64,000 nucleotides of DNA from Prostheceraeus crozeri (lineage: Eukaryota > Platyhelminthes > Polycladida > Euryleptidae), in assembly GCA_907163375.1 (NCBI GenBank), contig CAJQUW010007403.1, positions 62,001 to 126,000 of the forward strand, given 5' to 3'. Positions 32,232-45,620 of this stretch are shown here, piece by piece. The notes beneath the pieces were generated by a model. It had not been told where the DNA came from and did no database searches. It saw only the letters and a list, made by a program, of their open reading frames with translations. The position numbers and the translations under genes were made by a program. Positions within the stretch are counted from its first letter, which is position 1. Each line of letters starts with the position of its first letter.

Positions 32232-33222
32232 CACACGCCGGGGGAACTTAGTTGGGGCAAAATGCAAATTGTGCGATCTGGCATCCATGTTTTTTGATTG
32301 GCATTTATATTTATTAAGCCAATTTGTGATCTGGATTGTTGCCCCTTGTCCAAAGATCATGTGTACAAAAGCAATAGTGAATTTACAAAATGCTGCCCTG
32401 ACAGGATGACAAAGAAGGAAATCCTGTAAAACGTTCTTTACGTTCATAATTTTGGAATATCACTCCTATAATCCATCAAGAGTATAATCAGACACATACG
32501 CAACTTGTAATGTCGATTTAAAGAGCATGTATTGCTCCAGCTTGAAATCAGAGGCCAAGAAATCTTAAGAGTATTCATTTTACTTCAAAGGGTTCCCCTG
32601 CTTACTATATTTGAACAATTTTCAAAATCTCTACATGCATTCGAATATCAGCTTCCAAAATATCATCATACTATATCACATGTGTCATTCAATGATTAAT
32701 TGAAAAGTTCCACCGACATTTCACTTATTTGAGAAATGATTGTCGGTAAAGAAACTTTCAACATGTTTATTTCAGAAAAGCGCTAGATTTCTTAACCGCT
32801 TGAAGGAGAAATTATCCAATAATTAGACTTTCTTTCTGTGAATTCTTCAGATGTTATTGCAAACAGCACACCGACCACTTTCAATTATGACTTTGTGAAC
32901 CAATTTTTAATTCGCATTTCAATATTGAAAAATTGGAAAATAGCTGTCAGTGACTGCTACAAATAGACACAGTATATTAATCCATGGAATAGTAGGCTAT
33001 TTCACATGAAGCAATGCCACCATCTCATTTACAATTCTCTTCATGAAAATCCTGTAATTTGCTGTCAACAACTTCCACAACCAACTTGGCAAACAGTGTG
33101 ACTATGATACAATGTTTTAGATCGAATCTGATCTACAAGCCATAGATTTTTTCATGTGCCATCATTGCACATAGGCAAGATATCAAACTTCCATTCTAGT
33201 GTACTATTATCCACTTCTATGC
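32232..33222. repeat. Unnamed ~1-kb dispersed repeat, copy 2
   Basis: Direct-orientation partner of 14442-15406, from CACGCCGGGGGAACTTAGTT to CCACTTCTATGC. Flanking sequences differ completely on both sides, so the borders are real repeat ends. No coding capacity is visible. Confidence 0.8.
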
Positions 33223-34720
33223 ATATACTGGACTAGAGGCCGGTGACTTTGGTAGACTTGATTAATGACGGTAGTTTGTGTACATCTGGATAAAACCATG
33301 AAACAAGATTTACACAATTATCCAATACTCTAATAGGCACATTCATACAGGGAATTTGTTGAAAGAAGATTCTGGACCCAGTTAAGAGGAGACTAAAGAA
33401 TTACAAAGCCCACACAAGACTAAGCAACTGCCAATAACAGCTGCAATATCAACTGGAAATGATTGCAATTGTTCACCTACGGCGCGCAGCATCAATGGCT
33501 ATTGGTGTGGATCCTGAACATTTTATACATGTTTATCTTTTGTGCAGTTAGCCGGCTCATTGTAAAAGGATTTGATTGCGAAAATCGATTCACCAGTGTT
33601 TTTTTGGAGAATTGTGGACCCTTTCTGGAAAATTTTTGATAATCTATTTCCTTTGTTCAAAGGAGTCATGGAATAAATGATAACTGATCAATGATGATTT
33701 TACTTGCTACTACAATCATTGCACAATATGTCAATGCCTTATTCATTGTTATACAAGAAAAATACATTATCAAAATCTAAAGAAAATCTACCGATGATAA
33801 AATCAGAAACGAACACAAAACAACTTGAAACGTCAAAAATTGATAATAATTTGATTGGTATAACAAATGAAAATGCTGAAAGTTAGGCAAGAATCGTTTG
33901 AATATTCATTCCTTCGGAAGATCCTTTATCAAGAACTTGGTGGAAAAGTGCAACCAGTGTTGTCTTTGCAAGTGCACCTCCTCGTAATGAATGATCACCG
34001 TGATAGTCATCTCGTGATTATAGCGCATCATTTGTGAGACCTTCAAATTATAATCAAAACTCCGAGAAACAAATAAAATGTGATTATAATGTCAGCGATT
34101 CATAAAATGCGAAGATCATATTGAATAAAAAGCAAACTAAGTGGCGGTGATTGGTGACTTTCCATGATTTTAAGGTCCTACCATAATGGGCAATTGAGGA
34201 ACAACTGGATTCAATTCAACTTGATGTCAACCCAGTCACCTATACGGACTTTCCAAGATGCACAAAGTGATCCCTAGGTGAGACCAATATTATCAATGAC
34301 AGACTCTTATTTTAAAAATATTTGTCAATGGCTTATTAACCCATTAAACGCGGTGGCATATACATTATATACGAGTATGCCAGGTAATTTGCCTCCATTT
34401 ATGCTTCATTTTAACCGTGAAAACTTTTTCGTTATCATTTCTTTTTGACAAAAATATAGCTTAGAATGATGTTCAAGATTTGTGGTGTGAAATAACTTTT
34501 TCAATTTCATCCATTTGGCGGGAAATTCAAATTGTTTTTCAAAATGGCGCGAATAAATTCTTCGTTTTGGCAAGTTGAGCAAAATGTTCAATTTTGAACT
34601 TTCATAATCTTTTTGTGTCCATGCATGTTTCATTTGGCGTATTTTCTAGCCCTGTGCACCAGTCTGATATTCAAATTCGACTTAGTTCAGTTGCAAAGCA
34701 GCAATACGTACTGGAATATA
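33223..34720. other. Stretch without recognised genes
   Basis: No conserved coding segments or repeat borders seen before the Tc1-like element begins at 34721. Confidence 0.45.
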
Positions 34721-36357
34721 CAGATTGTTTCATAAAAAATGGATCACCCTTAAACATCGCCTTAACTTCAACTTTGTTAAACTCCGCCAAACTTAAACGA
34801 ATTTCTCTGAAATTTCTCTGAATTTGTGCTTACTAATATCATTGTTGGAAATTTCAAGCATGAATATTGAGTTATTTTCCTATTATAGATAAAAAAGTAA
34901 TAGATAATTTGATCCTCATTTAGCAATGTTACCTCACTCTTATAAAATTACATTTGTTTCCTTTGTTATGCAATATGTTGTTCTACAAGCCAAAAGCCAT
35001 CAAGCAAAACAAAAATAAAGAAAATCGGTCAATCAGAGCCAGTGTAGCACCATTATTCATCAGCAATAATGTAACTGCTACATGTGATTAACTGGACTTC
35101 ATGTTCCATGGCTTCCTGACTTCGTTGCGGTGGTGTTGGCAGCACTCCTGATTGCTTTCAGCTAGAAATCTATCTCTTACCGGTTGAAAACAATACAAAG
35201 CACAAATGAACAATAACGAGATCGCATTCACAAAAGGCAAAGTGTCAGCCTTGCTAGAACTAGGGTTTTCTTTGCGAGCTACAAGCAAGCGACTAAATGT
35301 CCCTTACACAAATGTGCATCGATGGCTTAATGATGATTTTCGACTCTGTCGTAAAGAGGGCTCTGGCCGTCCACGCAAAACATCCAAACGTAGAGACTGT
35401 CTAATTTTCAGATTTGTTAAAGTTGATCCAAGTCTCTCGTTAACTGAGATGGTTGCACTAGACTCGTCTATTTCTAAGTCCACTATTCGTCGAAGACTTA
35501 TTGAGTCGAATTTCAAGAGCTGTAAGAGGCCCTCTCAGATCGAATTATCAGATCAGCATACAAAAAGACGTCTCAGATGGGCAATGAGTCATTGTCACTG
35601 GCGAAATCAATGGGATCGGGTTGTCTGGTCTGATGAGGCATCAGTCCGTCTGAAGGATAGTGATGGTCGATTGAGATTATGGATAAAATCTGATCAGGAA
35701 ATTCCGAGACATTTACATCTTCCCCGGGTACAAGGTGGTGAGAATCTACTGATTTGGGCTGGCATTTGGACCAATGGCCGCTCTGAAGTTCACATACAGC
35801 AAGGAACCATGAATTCTGAACGCTATGTGAATGTTTTACGAATGAACATTGGCCAAATGACAGATCAACTTGGTGATCCATCGACTTGGTTATTTATGGA
35901 TGATAATGCTACGTGTCACAGGAGTAGTAGAGTCAACTTATGTAAGTCTCAATTAGGGCTTAGGACATTATCTTGGCCAGCTCGTTCTCCTGATCTGAAT
36001 CCCATAGAAAATGTATGGAGTATTCTAAAACGTAACGTTCGTCGTTCACTGCTACCTACAGATGGCGTATCACAACTTACGTCACTGTTAAAAGAGAGTG
36101 GAGAAAGTTAGATCAGTCAAAAATCAACGATATCATCGAATCAATGCCTAGACGAATTGGTAATGTCATTGACAATAAGGGTAGGGCCACAAAATATTAG
36201 CTTCTTAAGAACCGTTACTGTATCATAGCTTATCAGATTATATAAGGACATTTAAATATATTAGGGACATGAAATAACATGAAAAATGCTTTCTGTATCA
36301 TACGTATGTTTTATTTAGTCAAATTCTAGGATGATCCACTTTTTATGAAACGGACTA
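34721..36357 (+). mobile_element. Nearly whole Tc1-like transposon
   Basis: The terminal inverted repeats are about 28-30 bp. The left end reads CAGATTGTTTCATAAAAAAT from 34721 and the right end, read inward from 36357, TAGTCCGTTTCATAAAAAGT; both continue GGATCA and CCT. TA lies on both sides (34719-34720 and 36358-36359). The length of 1637 bp is normal for Tc1-type elements. It contains one transposase frame with a single late break. Confidence 0.85.
35206..36200 (+). pseudogene. Tc1-like transposase (DD34E) with one late frameshift
   Basis: From ATG at 35206 the product has an N-terminal helix-turn-helix (LELGFSLRATSKRLNVPYTN), a GRPRKT motif of the AT-hook type, and a second DNA-binding region. 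The catalytic core follows: VVWSDEASV (first Asp), LLIWAGIW, FMDDNATCH (second Asp) and SPDLNPIENVW (Glu) exactly 34 residues later. The open frame stops at 36111. The next frame then reads REWRKLDQSKIND, IIESMPRRIGNVID and NKGRATKY up to a TAG at 36198-36200, the normal C terminus of the family. A single missing base in the A run near 36088-36093 explains this. About 30 residues are lost; the catalytic core is whole. Confidence 0.88.
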
Positions 36358-36359
36358 TA

Positions 36360-37589
36360 TATATGCCATCGCGTAATCCGCTACTGTGAATGTCAGAAAA
36401 AGTATCTCTTTCAGACAAAAATACCTCAGCGATTCATGCACTGTCTGATCTAGTTGACAATGGAGAGGATGATATTATGATGTAGCCCCATTATGAGATG
36501 GTGAGGACAGTACAAAGACAATGGTAAAGAGGACGAAAATGGTCTTGACGCTGATATATCAAGTAGGCCTAATTTATACATGTACCTACTACTAAAAACA
36601 TGTCTGTCGAATGCCCTGCAGTGACGCCTGTTTAACAGCAAAATTGTGAGCTATCAGTTTGTTTGGCTCTTCCATTGTCTTGCATTATGCATATTATGTG
36701 CAAAGTATTTTAGGAAGTTAACGAAATGTAAGATCAGGATGACAGTAGGCCTACCCATGGTTTGAAAAGGATGGACACACTCTCACCACACCTGCACTAC
36801 TATTTGCTTAAGAAGCTTCGTAGTTGCTATTACTATAACTTTCTACACCTAGTGTAAACCAGAATGTCAATTTTTTGAAGACACAACACTTGATTATTTT
36901 CGTCTCTTGTGATGCAAGATAAGCATGATTTTGAAAAATGCACGGTGCATGCGAAAGCTATTTTCAATAATTTGCTTTTTATTTCAGAATAGCAACATTT
37001 GGCACTCACTGAAGTTAACCATCATAGTCTAGATGAGGAAGACGATTATAATATCTAAAAATCATAATAAATAATTGCATTGGATATAATATTTCGCTGC
37101 ATTTCCTTGATAATTCATGCTAAACTGGTTGATTTTAGAGCCCACATGTACGTACTGAGAAGCTACCTCCGAATACAAAAAAGAAATTGATGAGATTAAT
37201 TTGTGCATGGAGTACAGGGATGCTGCTCAGACATAGTAAGTGGACTGTGGAGGATCTTCCTTCAAAAGAAATAATTTCAACTTGTCTGCAAAATGATATT
37301 CAAAAGTTCAAAGTAACTTCAAATGTGAGTGTCAAGGAACCGGAGCAGGTTTGAAGCGCCTCAATGACCTGAATTTTGAGGCGTTGCGGCCTCAAGCGCT
37401 TGAATTTTGATGATCCAATGACTCCATCCTAAACACTTTTCAGACATCTTGGTGGTATCGTTTTTGAAGAGCTCGCTCATCTTGGTGCCATAAAAAGCAA
37501 TTCCAAATTTGAATGCTAGATTGTTAAGAAGTTTCGGAGTGTGATGTGATATTGATCTCTAAAAATCGAAAAGGACTATTGCAAGTGAA
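36360..37589. other. Stretch without recognised genes
   Basis: No conserved coding segment seen. A short imperfect repeat around 37350-37410 (CTCAA, GCGCTTGAATTTTGA and GAATTTTGAGGCG) is the only structure noticed. Confidence 0.4.
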
Positions 37590-38735
37590 GAATGAAATTC
37601 CAAATAAATGACAACGGATATTTAAGCTTCGTTGTTCCTCTGGTCCTAACGTCTGCTTTCGACACCGTTAATCACACCATGCTTCTTGGCTGTCTAAATG
37701 CGACATTCGGATTAGGTGGGTTGATCTCGTTCTACGTAATAGGCAGAAAACGCTGCGTTTTCCTCAACGAGTAATCGTCCTCCATCTGTGGACTTCCGCA
37801 GGGCTCCGTGGTCGGACCCCTTCTATTCACTCTCTGCACGGCTGACATTCCCTGTCTGATCTTAAACAAAGATCTAAATGTTCACATCTACGCAGATTAT
37901 ATAATTATCCACGGTTCCTGCTCACCATCTTCTGATCTTGAACATCGACTGTATCACTGTGTCACCAAAGTACGCTCCTGGCTGAATTCCAACAACCTGC
38001 AAATCAATATTGCAGAGACAGATGTGATGTGGTGATCATCAACGCGAAAACGACACCTACTTCCCACCACTCCAATACTGATTGCTTCGGTCTGCATGTT
38101 GCTTCGGACTAATCTCCGTAGTCTTGGTGTTCATCTTGAGTCAAACCTGTCGATGACACCTGAAATCTCTAAACGTCTGACAAGCTATTTTGCAGCACTG
38201 CGGCAAATACGCTCCTCATTACTGACTTGACTACTTCCCAGCCTCCCCATTTGTCCCCAACGTCGACTTCAGTCTGTATTGAATGCTGCCGCCATATCTA
38301 TTTGTGATGTAAGGACAAGTGATCATATCATTCCTCTTCTGTGAGACTTACAATGGCTTCGCTTCTCTTACCGGCTAGCTCTCTTAGTGTTCCGTTGCTC
38401 CATGGTACTACACCAGTCTATCTTTCTGAAGAACTCACAGCCGTCCGCAGCAGGAGCAACCCTCGATCCACTCTTATTCCCGCTCTCTGCATTCCCTAAG
38501 GCCGACGGAATACTTTCCTGCTGCTGCAATCCGTGTTTGGAACAATCTCCTAGCCGATGAGAACACCATTCCTCCCATCGTCCTTTCAAACGTTCCCACA
38601 AAACCTTTCACCTCTCTTTATCACATCCGCAGGGCTAATTTAGTTCAGGATGTACTTTTATTTTTTTTGTAAAGTGGCCCAGCACCACTTGTACGCTGCG
38701 CCACTATAATATTGTTATATGAATAAATAAACAAA
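37590..38735 (+). mobile_element. CR1/L2-type LINE remnant (RT to 3' end)
   Basis: The plus strand encodes LTSAFDTVNHTMLLGCL (RT motif), GLPQGSVVGPLLFTLCT in a neighbouring frame, IYADYIIIHG (a changed YADD box) and SNNLQINIAETDVMW. The C-terminal blocks follow: NLGVHLESNLSMTPEISKR, LQWL, and AAAIRVWNNLLADENTIPP. At least four frame changes and stops break it. The 3' end at about 38735 carries AATAAATAAA. The endonuclease part is absent, so it is 5'-truncated. It differs from the LINEs at 2648 and 39925. Confidence 0.7.
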
Positions 38736-39924
38736 AGTTTTCATTATCATTGAGGACTGGATAATCATGTTGATGTCAATTCTAACCATTTAACTACCAA
38801 GCTAAATTAAAAATATTATAGTAGGCCTATTTGTATCGAAAAACACTTGTAATAAAAACATGTAATTTCAAAAAACATTTATTGACAAAAGGGACAGAAG
38901 TTTCTTAATCTTGACGTCTGTGACGGGACCAAACTGTCATTTTACAAATGGCGCAAAAGTCACCGCTGAACTACATGTTGAGCATCTTCAGACTTCAAGT
39001 TGGTTTGTAGATGAATATAGATGATCAGCTTAATGCTCAGTAATATCGAATTCACTTTTTTGAACTGGCGATTGGGTCCTGTAGAAGTTACGTGAATATG
39101 CAAGCACATGCTTTTCTGCATATTTTGAGGCTAACTGTTTTATAAAACATGATCAGCTTTCTAAACCTTCATGATTGCAACTTTGATTTCAAAATTTGCG
39201 ATTTCTAAAAGACGCGACTATCACAATTTGACCAGTGTCGACTTTAAGCAACAACGGCTACGAATATGCAACAGCTCACTGAAAAGCTGAGAACCTAAGC
39301 TCCTCAAATGGTGTATAGCTTATCAATGTAAATTAAGATTGAAGGTAAGAAAATAGATTGAAGTTTGACATAATTTAAGTGATTTGTTTCTTAATCAAAT
39401 CGGGAGAAATTTTTAATGGCCCACGATTTTCGTTTGCTCTATGGACTAAAAAACAAGAATGGACCTAAGTATCTTAAATCATGTAGATCGAAGTTAATTT
39501 ACTAAAAGCTGTAGACTCACCGCTTAATTTAACCAGGGGTACACATGCCATGCGTCACTGTTTGCTAGTGGTTCAAATCAGACTAGATGTTTTCAAATCA
39601 ATCTAGTGGTTTGCTAGAGTTTTGCTTAAAATTCTGGAAAACTTCATCTTTCTACAGGATGACGCGTCACCGCATTGGTTAAGTCCGGTTATTATCTTTT
39701 TAACATGTCAGCTATGGATCGGTCGCAACGTGGCGCCATATTTAGCATTGCATAAAAAGTTAATCAAAGAGATAAACAGACCATAACAACTATTGCTTTA
39801 TTCTGTGAGGTAGTGAAGCGTGTCTTCACTTCCAAGATCTTTAGTTAAATTGCAACATCGCATTACTGAAGCAGTATAGTGGCAGTGACAAACAGCATGC
39901 TATGACGTAGGCCCATGGCATAGA
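38736..39924. other. Stretch without recognised genes
   Basis: AT-rich sequence with no recognisable coding or repeat structure. Confidence 0.4.
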
Positions 39925-42560
39925 AAGAGAGAGAGATTAATTTATTTCAAAATGAAAATCAAAATCACAAAGTAATAAAGGTTACATCAAATCACGTAAA
40001 TTATTGACAATCAATGTTGACAACACAACAAAACAGTTCTGTCTGCGTTTTGTGCAACTTGCCTCAACAAGAATGCGACCGTTTCTTAAATGTGTCGTTA
40101 CATCGTGTAGAGGATGATCCGAGTCATGACATTTAACGTAAAAATCTTCAAAGTATTTCAAGCGTCTTCTTAAAAAGTTTTCAAAAGTGTTGGAACATTT
40201 ACGCATGTTAGGACAGATAATCTTCTTCGTACGTTTAAAAATCTTGCGGATGATGCGCTTACAAAAATAGGACAATTCTCCGAAAAGTTGAGTAGCATAC
40301 AGAAGCAAACTTTGTACATTTGACATAAAGACAATCCATAGCTCGTCGTGATTCAAAACAGATCGCAAAACTCTCAGCATGTATAAACGTCTAGAGCAAC
40401 GTTTTCAATATCAACAAAATGTGTATTCCAGTTTAAATTCGAATTCCACCAAACTCCCAAAATTTTCAATTTATCCACAATTTCGATGTCACAAGGAAAA
40501 TCTAGTACAATGCCCTTCTTACAAAATATAATAACTTTGGTCTTATCACAATTAAATTTAAAATGATTGACATCAGCCCAGCTTTTCAGATGACAATATT
40601 CAGATTTAACAACTTGCATCGATTCTTGAAACGAACACATCTTTATTGGAAAAATCTCACAAATATCATCAGCATATTGTGTCACATGTCTGGTATCATA
40701 CAAAGTTCTCAAATCACGACAATAGACAGCAATAAGAAAGGCACCAAAAGTGAACTTTGAGGAGCCCCACTAGACATCGGCAGAAATGAGCTGAATGATT
40801 TACCAAGCTTAACATTTTGGTATCTGTTGCTTAAATATGAATCAGTCAAACGAATAAAACCAATGGGAAAACGTAGATGCACTAGCTCACTTAACAAAGT
40901 TTCGTGACTCAATGTATCAAATGCCTTTGAAAAATCGGAATTAATCATGATGCATGCTGATACTTCATCACATTCTAAAAATTTTGTTACAGCATCATGG
41001 ATGGAAATAAGGCAACATGTAGTATTAGACAAACTTTTGTAGGCATACTGAAATGGCGGAAAAGAATCACAGAACATTTGACGAAGATTCCTGAGGACAT
41101 GATGTTCGAAAAGTTTAGCAGGAAGGCTTAACAAAGTTATAGGTCTCAGTTGGTCAATGCCGGCATGTGGAACTTTAGGGACCGGCGTAACCGAACAAAA
41201 CTTGAAAAGGTCTGGCACTTTTCTATACATTACACATGTATTGATAATATGACACAAAGGCTCAGATATAAAAGGAGCTGCTAACTTATATATTCGATTG
41301 GAGATGCCATCTGAACCAGTCGCTTTAGAAATAGAAAACTGTCCTAAAAACATCAAAACATGATATGGCTCAGAAAGCGAACACCAATTATCGTCATTTA
41401 TGGGACACACAAAATCCTGTTTAGCGGTGAAAACTTTTACAAAGTGTTCATTTATTGCATTAGCGGCCTCTTCTTCACTTTGGTATTCATTGATAATCTG
41501 TTGCAACGGATCCTTCACACTTTTACCGTTTACATCAGCCACGATACTCCAAATATTTCGAGATGATGACCTTGCTCGTGTAGACCAGTTTTCTTTACAT
41601 TTTGAAACCTCGTGTTTGCATTTCATTTTCAGGATATTATAGGCTGCCATGTTACCACTTCGATAAGCCGATCATCTTTTGTTTATCAGATCTTTCAAGT
41701 GGGGGATCATTCATTGCTTGTCACGGGAAGACATTGTGACAACCTTACATGGAATTACAGAGATGCTATCCATAAATATGACATAAAACTTATCGACTTT
41801 TTTATTGATGTCTTTTTCATGATAGACACTTAGAAAAGAATGCTCAGACAAACGTCTATAAAAGTTAGCGATTGAAGTGTCGCTGAAGTCATACACAAGA
41901 GAAGTACGCGAATCAAGAGAATTGTTAAACGATGCCAACGGACGCAAAAGAATTTGAGCATGTGAACCACGTCGAGAGTTACTGATGGATGGTCCCACAA
42001 TAACATCATCATAAACATCACATAATGATCGACTTACAAGGAAACGATCCAAGATGGAATCACCACGTGTAGGAGTCAACACTTTATCGATCAAATCATG
42101 GGATCGTTGTAACTCATTTGTATTTAAGTTGTTTAAATCACCAGCAACAATTACATGAATGTCAGGGTACTTTAAAGTCCAATGATCAAGCTGGTCAACA
42201 AGAAAATCAGTAATTACATTTCTCACAGAAACAATCAAGTTTGGAGACACATATACACCGATAAGAATATATTGAATCTTGCGAAGCACATAATGATTAA
42301 GCAGAATTTCACTTGAATTTTGAATACATTCAGCGCGGACATTTTAACGTGACAATCGGAATCAATCCAAATGGCTACTCCGCCGCCAATTCTATCAGAA
42401 CGATCGCTTCGAAAAAGACTAGCCATTTATGATGAAGCTTGCATCGTCATGTATATTTCCAAGCCAAGTCTCAGTAGCTGGTGTCATGAGCTGGACTTTC
42501 GTCTCAATATTTGCCCAGTCTCCAAAGGAGGTCATATGCAATATTTTATGACCTTTTAAC
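39925..42560 (-). mobile_element. 5'-truncated LINE with endonuclease and RT (minus)
   Basis: The 3' end lies near 39925, where the minus strand ends AAATAAATTAATCTCTCTCTC. Coding sequence begins inside the endonuclease domain at about 42560, so the 5' end is missing. The protein architecture is close to that of the LINE at 2648-6168, including a C-terminal His-rich block after the RT, but the sequence is a different and older family. Confidence 0.75.
39982..42560 (-). pseudogene. LINE endonuclease-reverse transcriptase, broken
   Basis: In minus order: ETWLGNIHDDASFIINGY and DRIGGGVAIWI (endonuclease), IVAGDLNNLNTNE, TRGDSILDRFLVS, GSHAQILLRP (decayed SDH box). The RT follows with SKATGSDGISNRIYKLA, LRPITLLSLPAKLFEHHVLR, INSDFSKAFDTLSH, SSGAPQSSLLVPFL (changed GxPQGS box) and TQYADDICEIF (catalytic). 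Then come KLKILGVWWNSNLNW and the C-terminal NTFENFLRRRLKYF, HPLHDVTTH. Frames change near 42235, 41700, 40710 and 40375. The intact FADD-type box shows that most damage is small. It would have had endonuclease and RT functions like its relative at 2899. Confidence 0.78.
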
Positions 42561-45479
42561 TTGATGTGTGATGGTCGTCATCTGAATAGGTGTTTTATTT
42601 AAACTTGCGTAGAGAATCTGTGTTAGATGAATATCGACAATTGATATTGTTGGATATTAGATGATTCTTTTTGAAGCATAAACTTCAAATTAAGTAACCT
42701 AAGTAAGCAAACATAGTGAGCTGCAATCAATAATGTTTAAGAAATGAATCGCTTGAATGAGTAGATTAATTCTTGATTTTGATGTTTTCACTCTGCTATT
42801 TCACTTTAACGTATTAGGCCTACTGTATATGCTTTGCCGGTCGCTTAATTTGGATGCAATTTGGATAGTGACTTGAGTAGCCCCATTACATGAAATATAT
42901 ATCTACAGTATATTCTTAATTGGACGAGATAGCTGATAAACGTTATTGCAGACTTAATTAAGCTCATGGATCATAATTATAGTGATAATCAAATGTTAAA
43001 ATAAGTGAATAAATTATGCATATGTGCCTACACAGGCATATCACAGGTTTCAAAAGTAATCATAAAAATATTGTTATATATAGATACTAAATACTTCATG
43101 CACCAAATAGTTCCTGATTTTAATCCTGAGAGCGATCAGTTTGTGAATAAGATATGTTTAGTAAGCTTAGCGTCTAAAGAAATCACTGAAGGTGGGATGT
43201 TTTTCCTACGATTGTGAGTAGCAGTGAAAGTAGTGCAAGTAATCAATTGATTATTTTTCCCATTACATTTACAACACAAATCAATCAATTAATTGTAATC
43301 GCTGACTGACACCGATCTATTAATTCCAATTTTTTGATAGAAGCAATCAATTAATTGTGATGCAATCATGGGTTTTGATAACCCATGATCCACGTCAAGC
43401 ACTTCATGGAAGTAATCTAAAGTGGGAAATCGAAGCAATATTGTTGTTATTTTTAAAGCCAATTTTTTTAACTCAATATATTTCAACGACTAAGCGTCGT
43501 TATCATCAGGCCACATAGGAAACTATTCAACAACATAAGCTCAAAATTTTAAAAGGTGAAAATTCAAAAATAGATACTTGTAGCACTGGACTGTGTCAAT
43601 AATAAATATAATAAATATCAAGAAGCACTTTCCTCACAGTCTTGCTTATTATTGATGGCAGGATTATGGCGCAGAATCATTGTTGCCTCTTTAAGTCGCA
43701 GGCTAGCTTCGTCTGTTGCACTGGCAATTATTGTGATGTTGAAGTTTTGCTTGCATGTGATTTTGTGTTTGAATACAGAGGAATTTTTTTTTCAATATCA
43801 ATTTCATTTTTTTGTACATTGCGCATGCGTCTAAACTGCATGGAAGATCTGATTCATTTGTGCCATCAATACTTTCAATAGCTCTACTAAGAGTCAGTCT
43901 ATTTTCTAAGTGAGATGGAACTTGCTTAAGAGAGAACCTGTGCAAGGAGCAGCTTTTGCAACTTCATGGAAGTGCGGAACGCGATTGACAAACTTGATCC
44001 CGACCTATTCAATATTCAGTTTTGTGTCGAATTTGATTCTCAGCTGCTTTCAAATCTAACTTCAATTAAGTTCAATAATGCATTTCTGCCATATTCCCTT
44101 AACCCTTTAACTCTCCAATTAACCCTTTCAAGCGTGCGTATATTGCATCCTTTGTGAGCATTTCAGACTACATTTTCGGGACAATTTTGCGCATCCGCTT
44201 GGTCGGTAAAACGGTAAAAGATTTTTAACCATAAGAAATAGGAGATCAATGAAATTCTAATGGCAGCACTCCTAACCTCGTGCGATGCCTATAACCAGCA
44301 ACTTGCTCCTGAAAAAGAGCTTTAATTCTGAAAATAATTCATGCTTGAAACGGCTCAAGGAAACTACATTGAAAACAGCATAAGCCACTCAAATCGTCTG
44401 AAATATTGAATTGAATATCTCATAGATAGAAAATCAAAATAGGACAATTTACCTGCAAAATTTAGTTCACAAATATATTAAAAAACCGTGATCAGGTAGA
44501 TGGACCATTTTCCTACGCCCTATCGGTTCGGGTCGGGTTCTCGTTGAGTGAAAAATTGTCATTACTTTCATACTTTGTTATCCAGTTTGTTACTCAAATT
44601 TTCTTATTTCGAAATTTGTTGCTCAGACTTTGTTGCCCAAATTTTTATTTGAATGCTAAAATAGATACCAGCGGCATCACATTTCCTCTTTTCATTATGC
44701 TGGAATTTACTGATCGAATGAAAGAATGAGCAAAGTTTGATTATTATCTAAAGTTTCTAAGTAGGGTCAGCCTAGAGTATGGGGTCAGCTGGTGAAGCAT
44801 ACACGGTTGTTATTGTGTGATTTTCAGTTTGTTATTTTTTATTTTTTGTTGAAAATAACATTGTCCTCAATTACTTATCTTACACGTAGGCTACACCATT
44901 GATTACAAACTAATCACCGAAATAAATTTTAAAAATGCATTTAAAGTAAAAATAGTAAGCAAAAATATACCGGTAACTGTTCAAGATGAATTAAAATTTT
45001 TGGAACGATTTTGATTCAGATACATTACACACTTAAATTTGTAAAATTATTTGCCTATAAAATACTAAAATGACAAAAATATCAACTTAAGATATCGATG
45101 TCGAGAAATAGATGACAAGTATTAACAAGCATTACGCGTAATTCATTTTATTAAGTTTCACTCAACTTTCGTGAAAATCTTGAAATTTGTCGAATATTGT
45201 TTGGATCGTTGGCTTAGGGCAAGACTAATGACACCTTCTGGCCAGTTTCTCGGCTGCTTTCCACTCGGCTTTGGATTTGCTTGCAGTGGACGGGAAATAT
45301 CTGAAATTACTTCCAAAGTGAGAAAAGGCTATGTTTGACGTCAACATATCAGACCAGCGCTGCAGGTCAGTCACGGTAGAATGACGATTAACCGCCACAC
45401 GACAATTCTCTAAAGTGCGCTTGCACGTGTAACTTGCTTGCTGACAATTTATTGCTGCTACTTGCAATCAGACTGCAGA
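42561..45479. other. Stretch without recognised genes
   Basis: Apart from a hammerhead-like motif at 43475-43510 I see no recognised feature. The word AATCAATTAATTG recurs near 43280-43360, and the open frames at 43642-43945 overlap on both strands without known motifs. Confidence 0.4.
43475..43510 (-). ncRNA. Hammerhead-like ribozyme core, copy 4
   Basis: The minus strand reads CTGATGA, then T, a six-pair stem AACGAC-GCTTA-GTCGTT, then GAAA. Both conserved core strings are perfect. I cannot see convincing stems I and III, and no Penelope-like coding sequence lies next to it. It may therefore be a solo remnant or a chance match. Confidence 0.35.
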
Positions 45480-45620
45480 GGGAGTTTACACTCGGAAATG
45501 TACCTTAGCCGAGCAGATCAGCAGCTTCAGCCGAGACGAACCGAGACCATGACAATTCAGCTTGAAATAATCTGCCCACAGTTCGGTTCGACTTTGTTTC
45601 TCCTCGCCTCGGCTTGACTT
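45480..45620. repeat. Short-word array (GCCGAG / CTCGGC / ACCGAG)
   Basis: The words ACTCGG, GCCGAG (twice), ACCGAG, TCGGTTCG and CTCGGC cluster in about 140 bp, in both orientations, in otherwise AT-rich sequence. It is similar in style to the other word arrays; no borders were found. Confidence 0.4.

Noticed and set aside
14442-33222. The two 1-kb direct repeats as LTRs of one large retroelement
   Set aside because: They are almost 18 kb apart, and the space between holds unrelated DNA transposons, a non-LTR-type tail and a host-like exon. No gag or pol genes and no LTR borders were seen.
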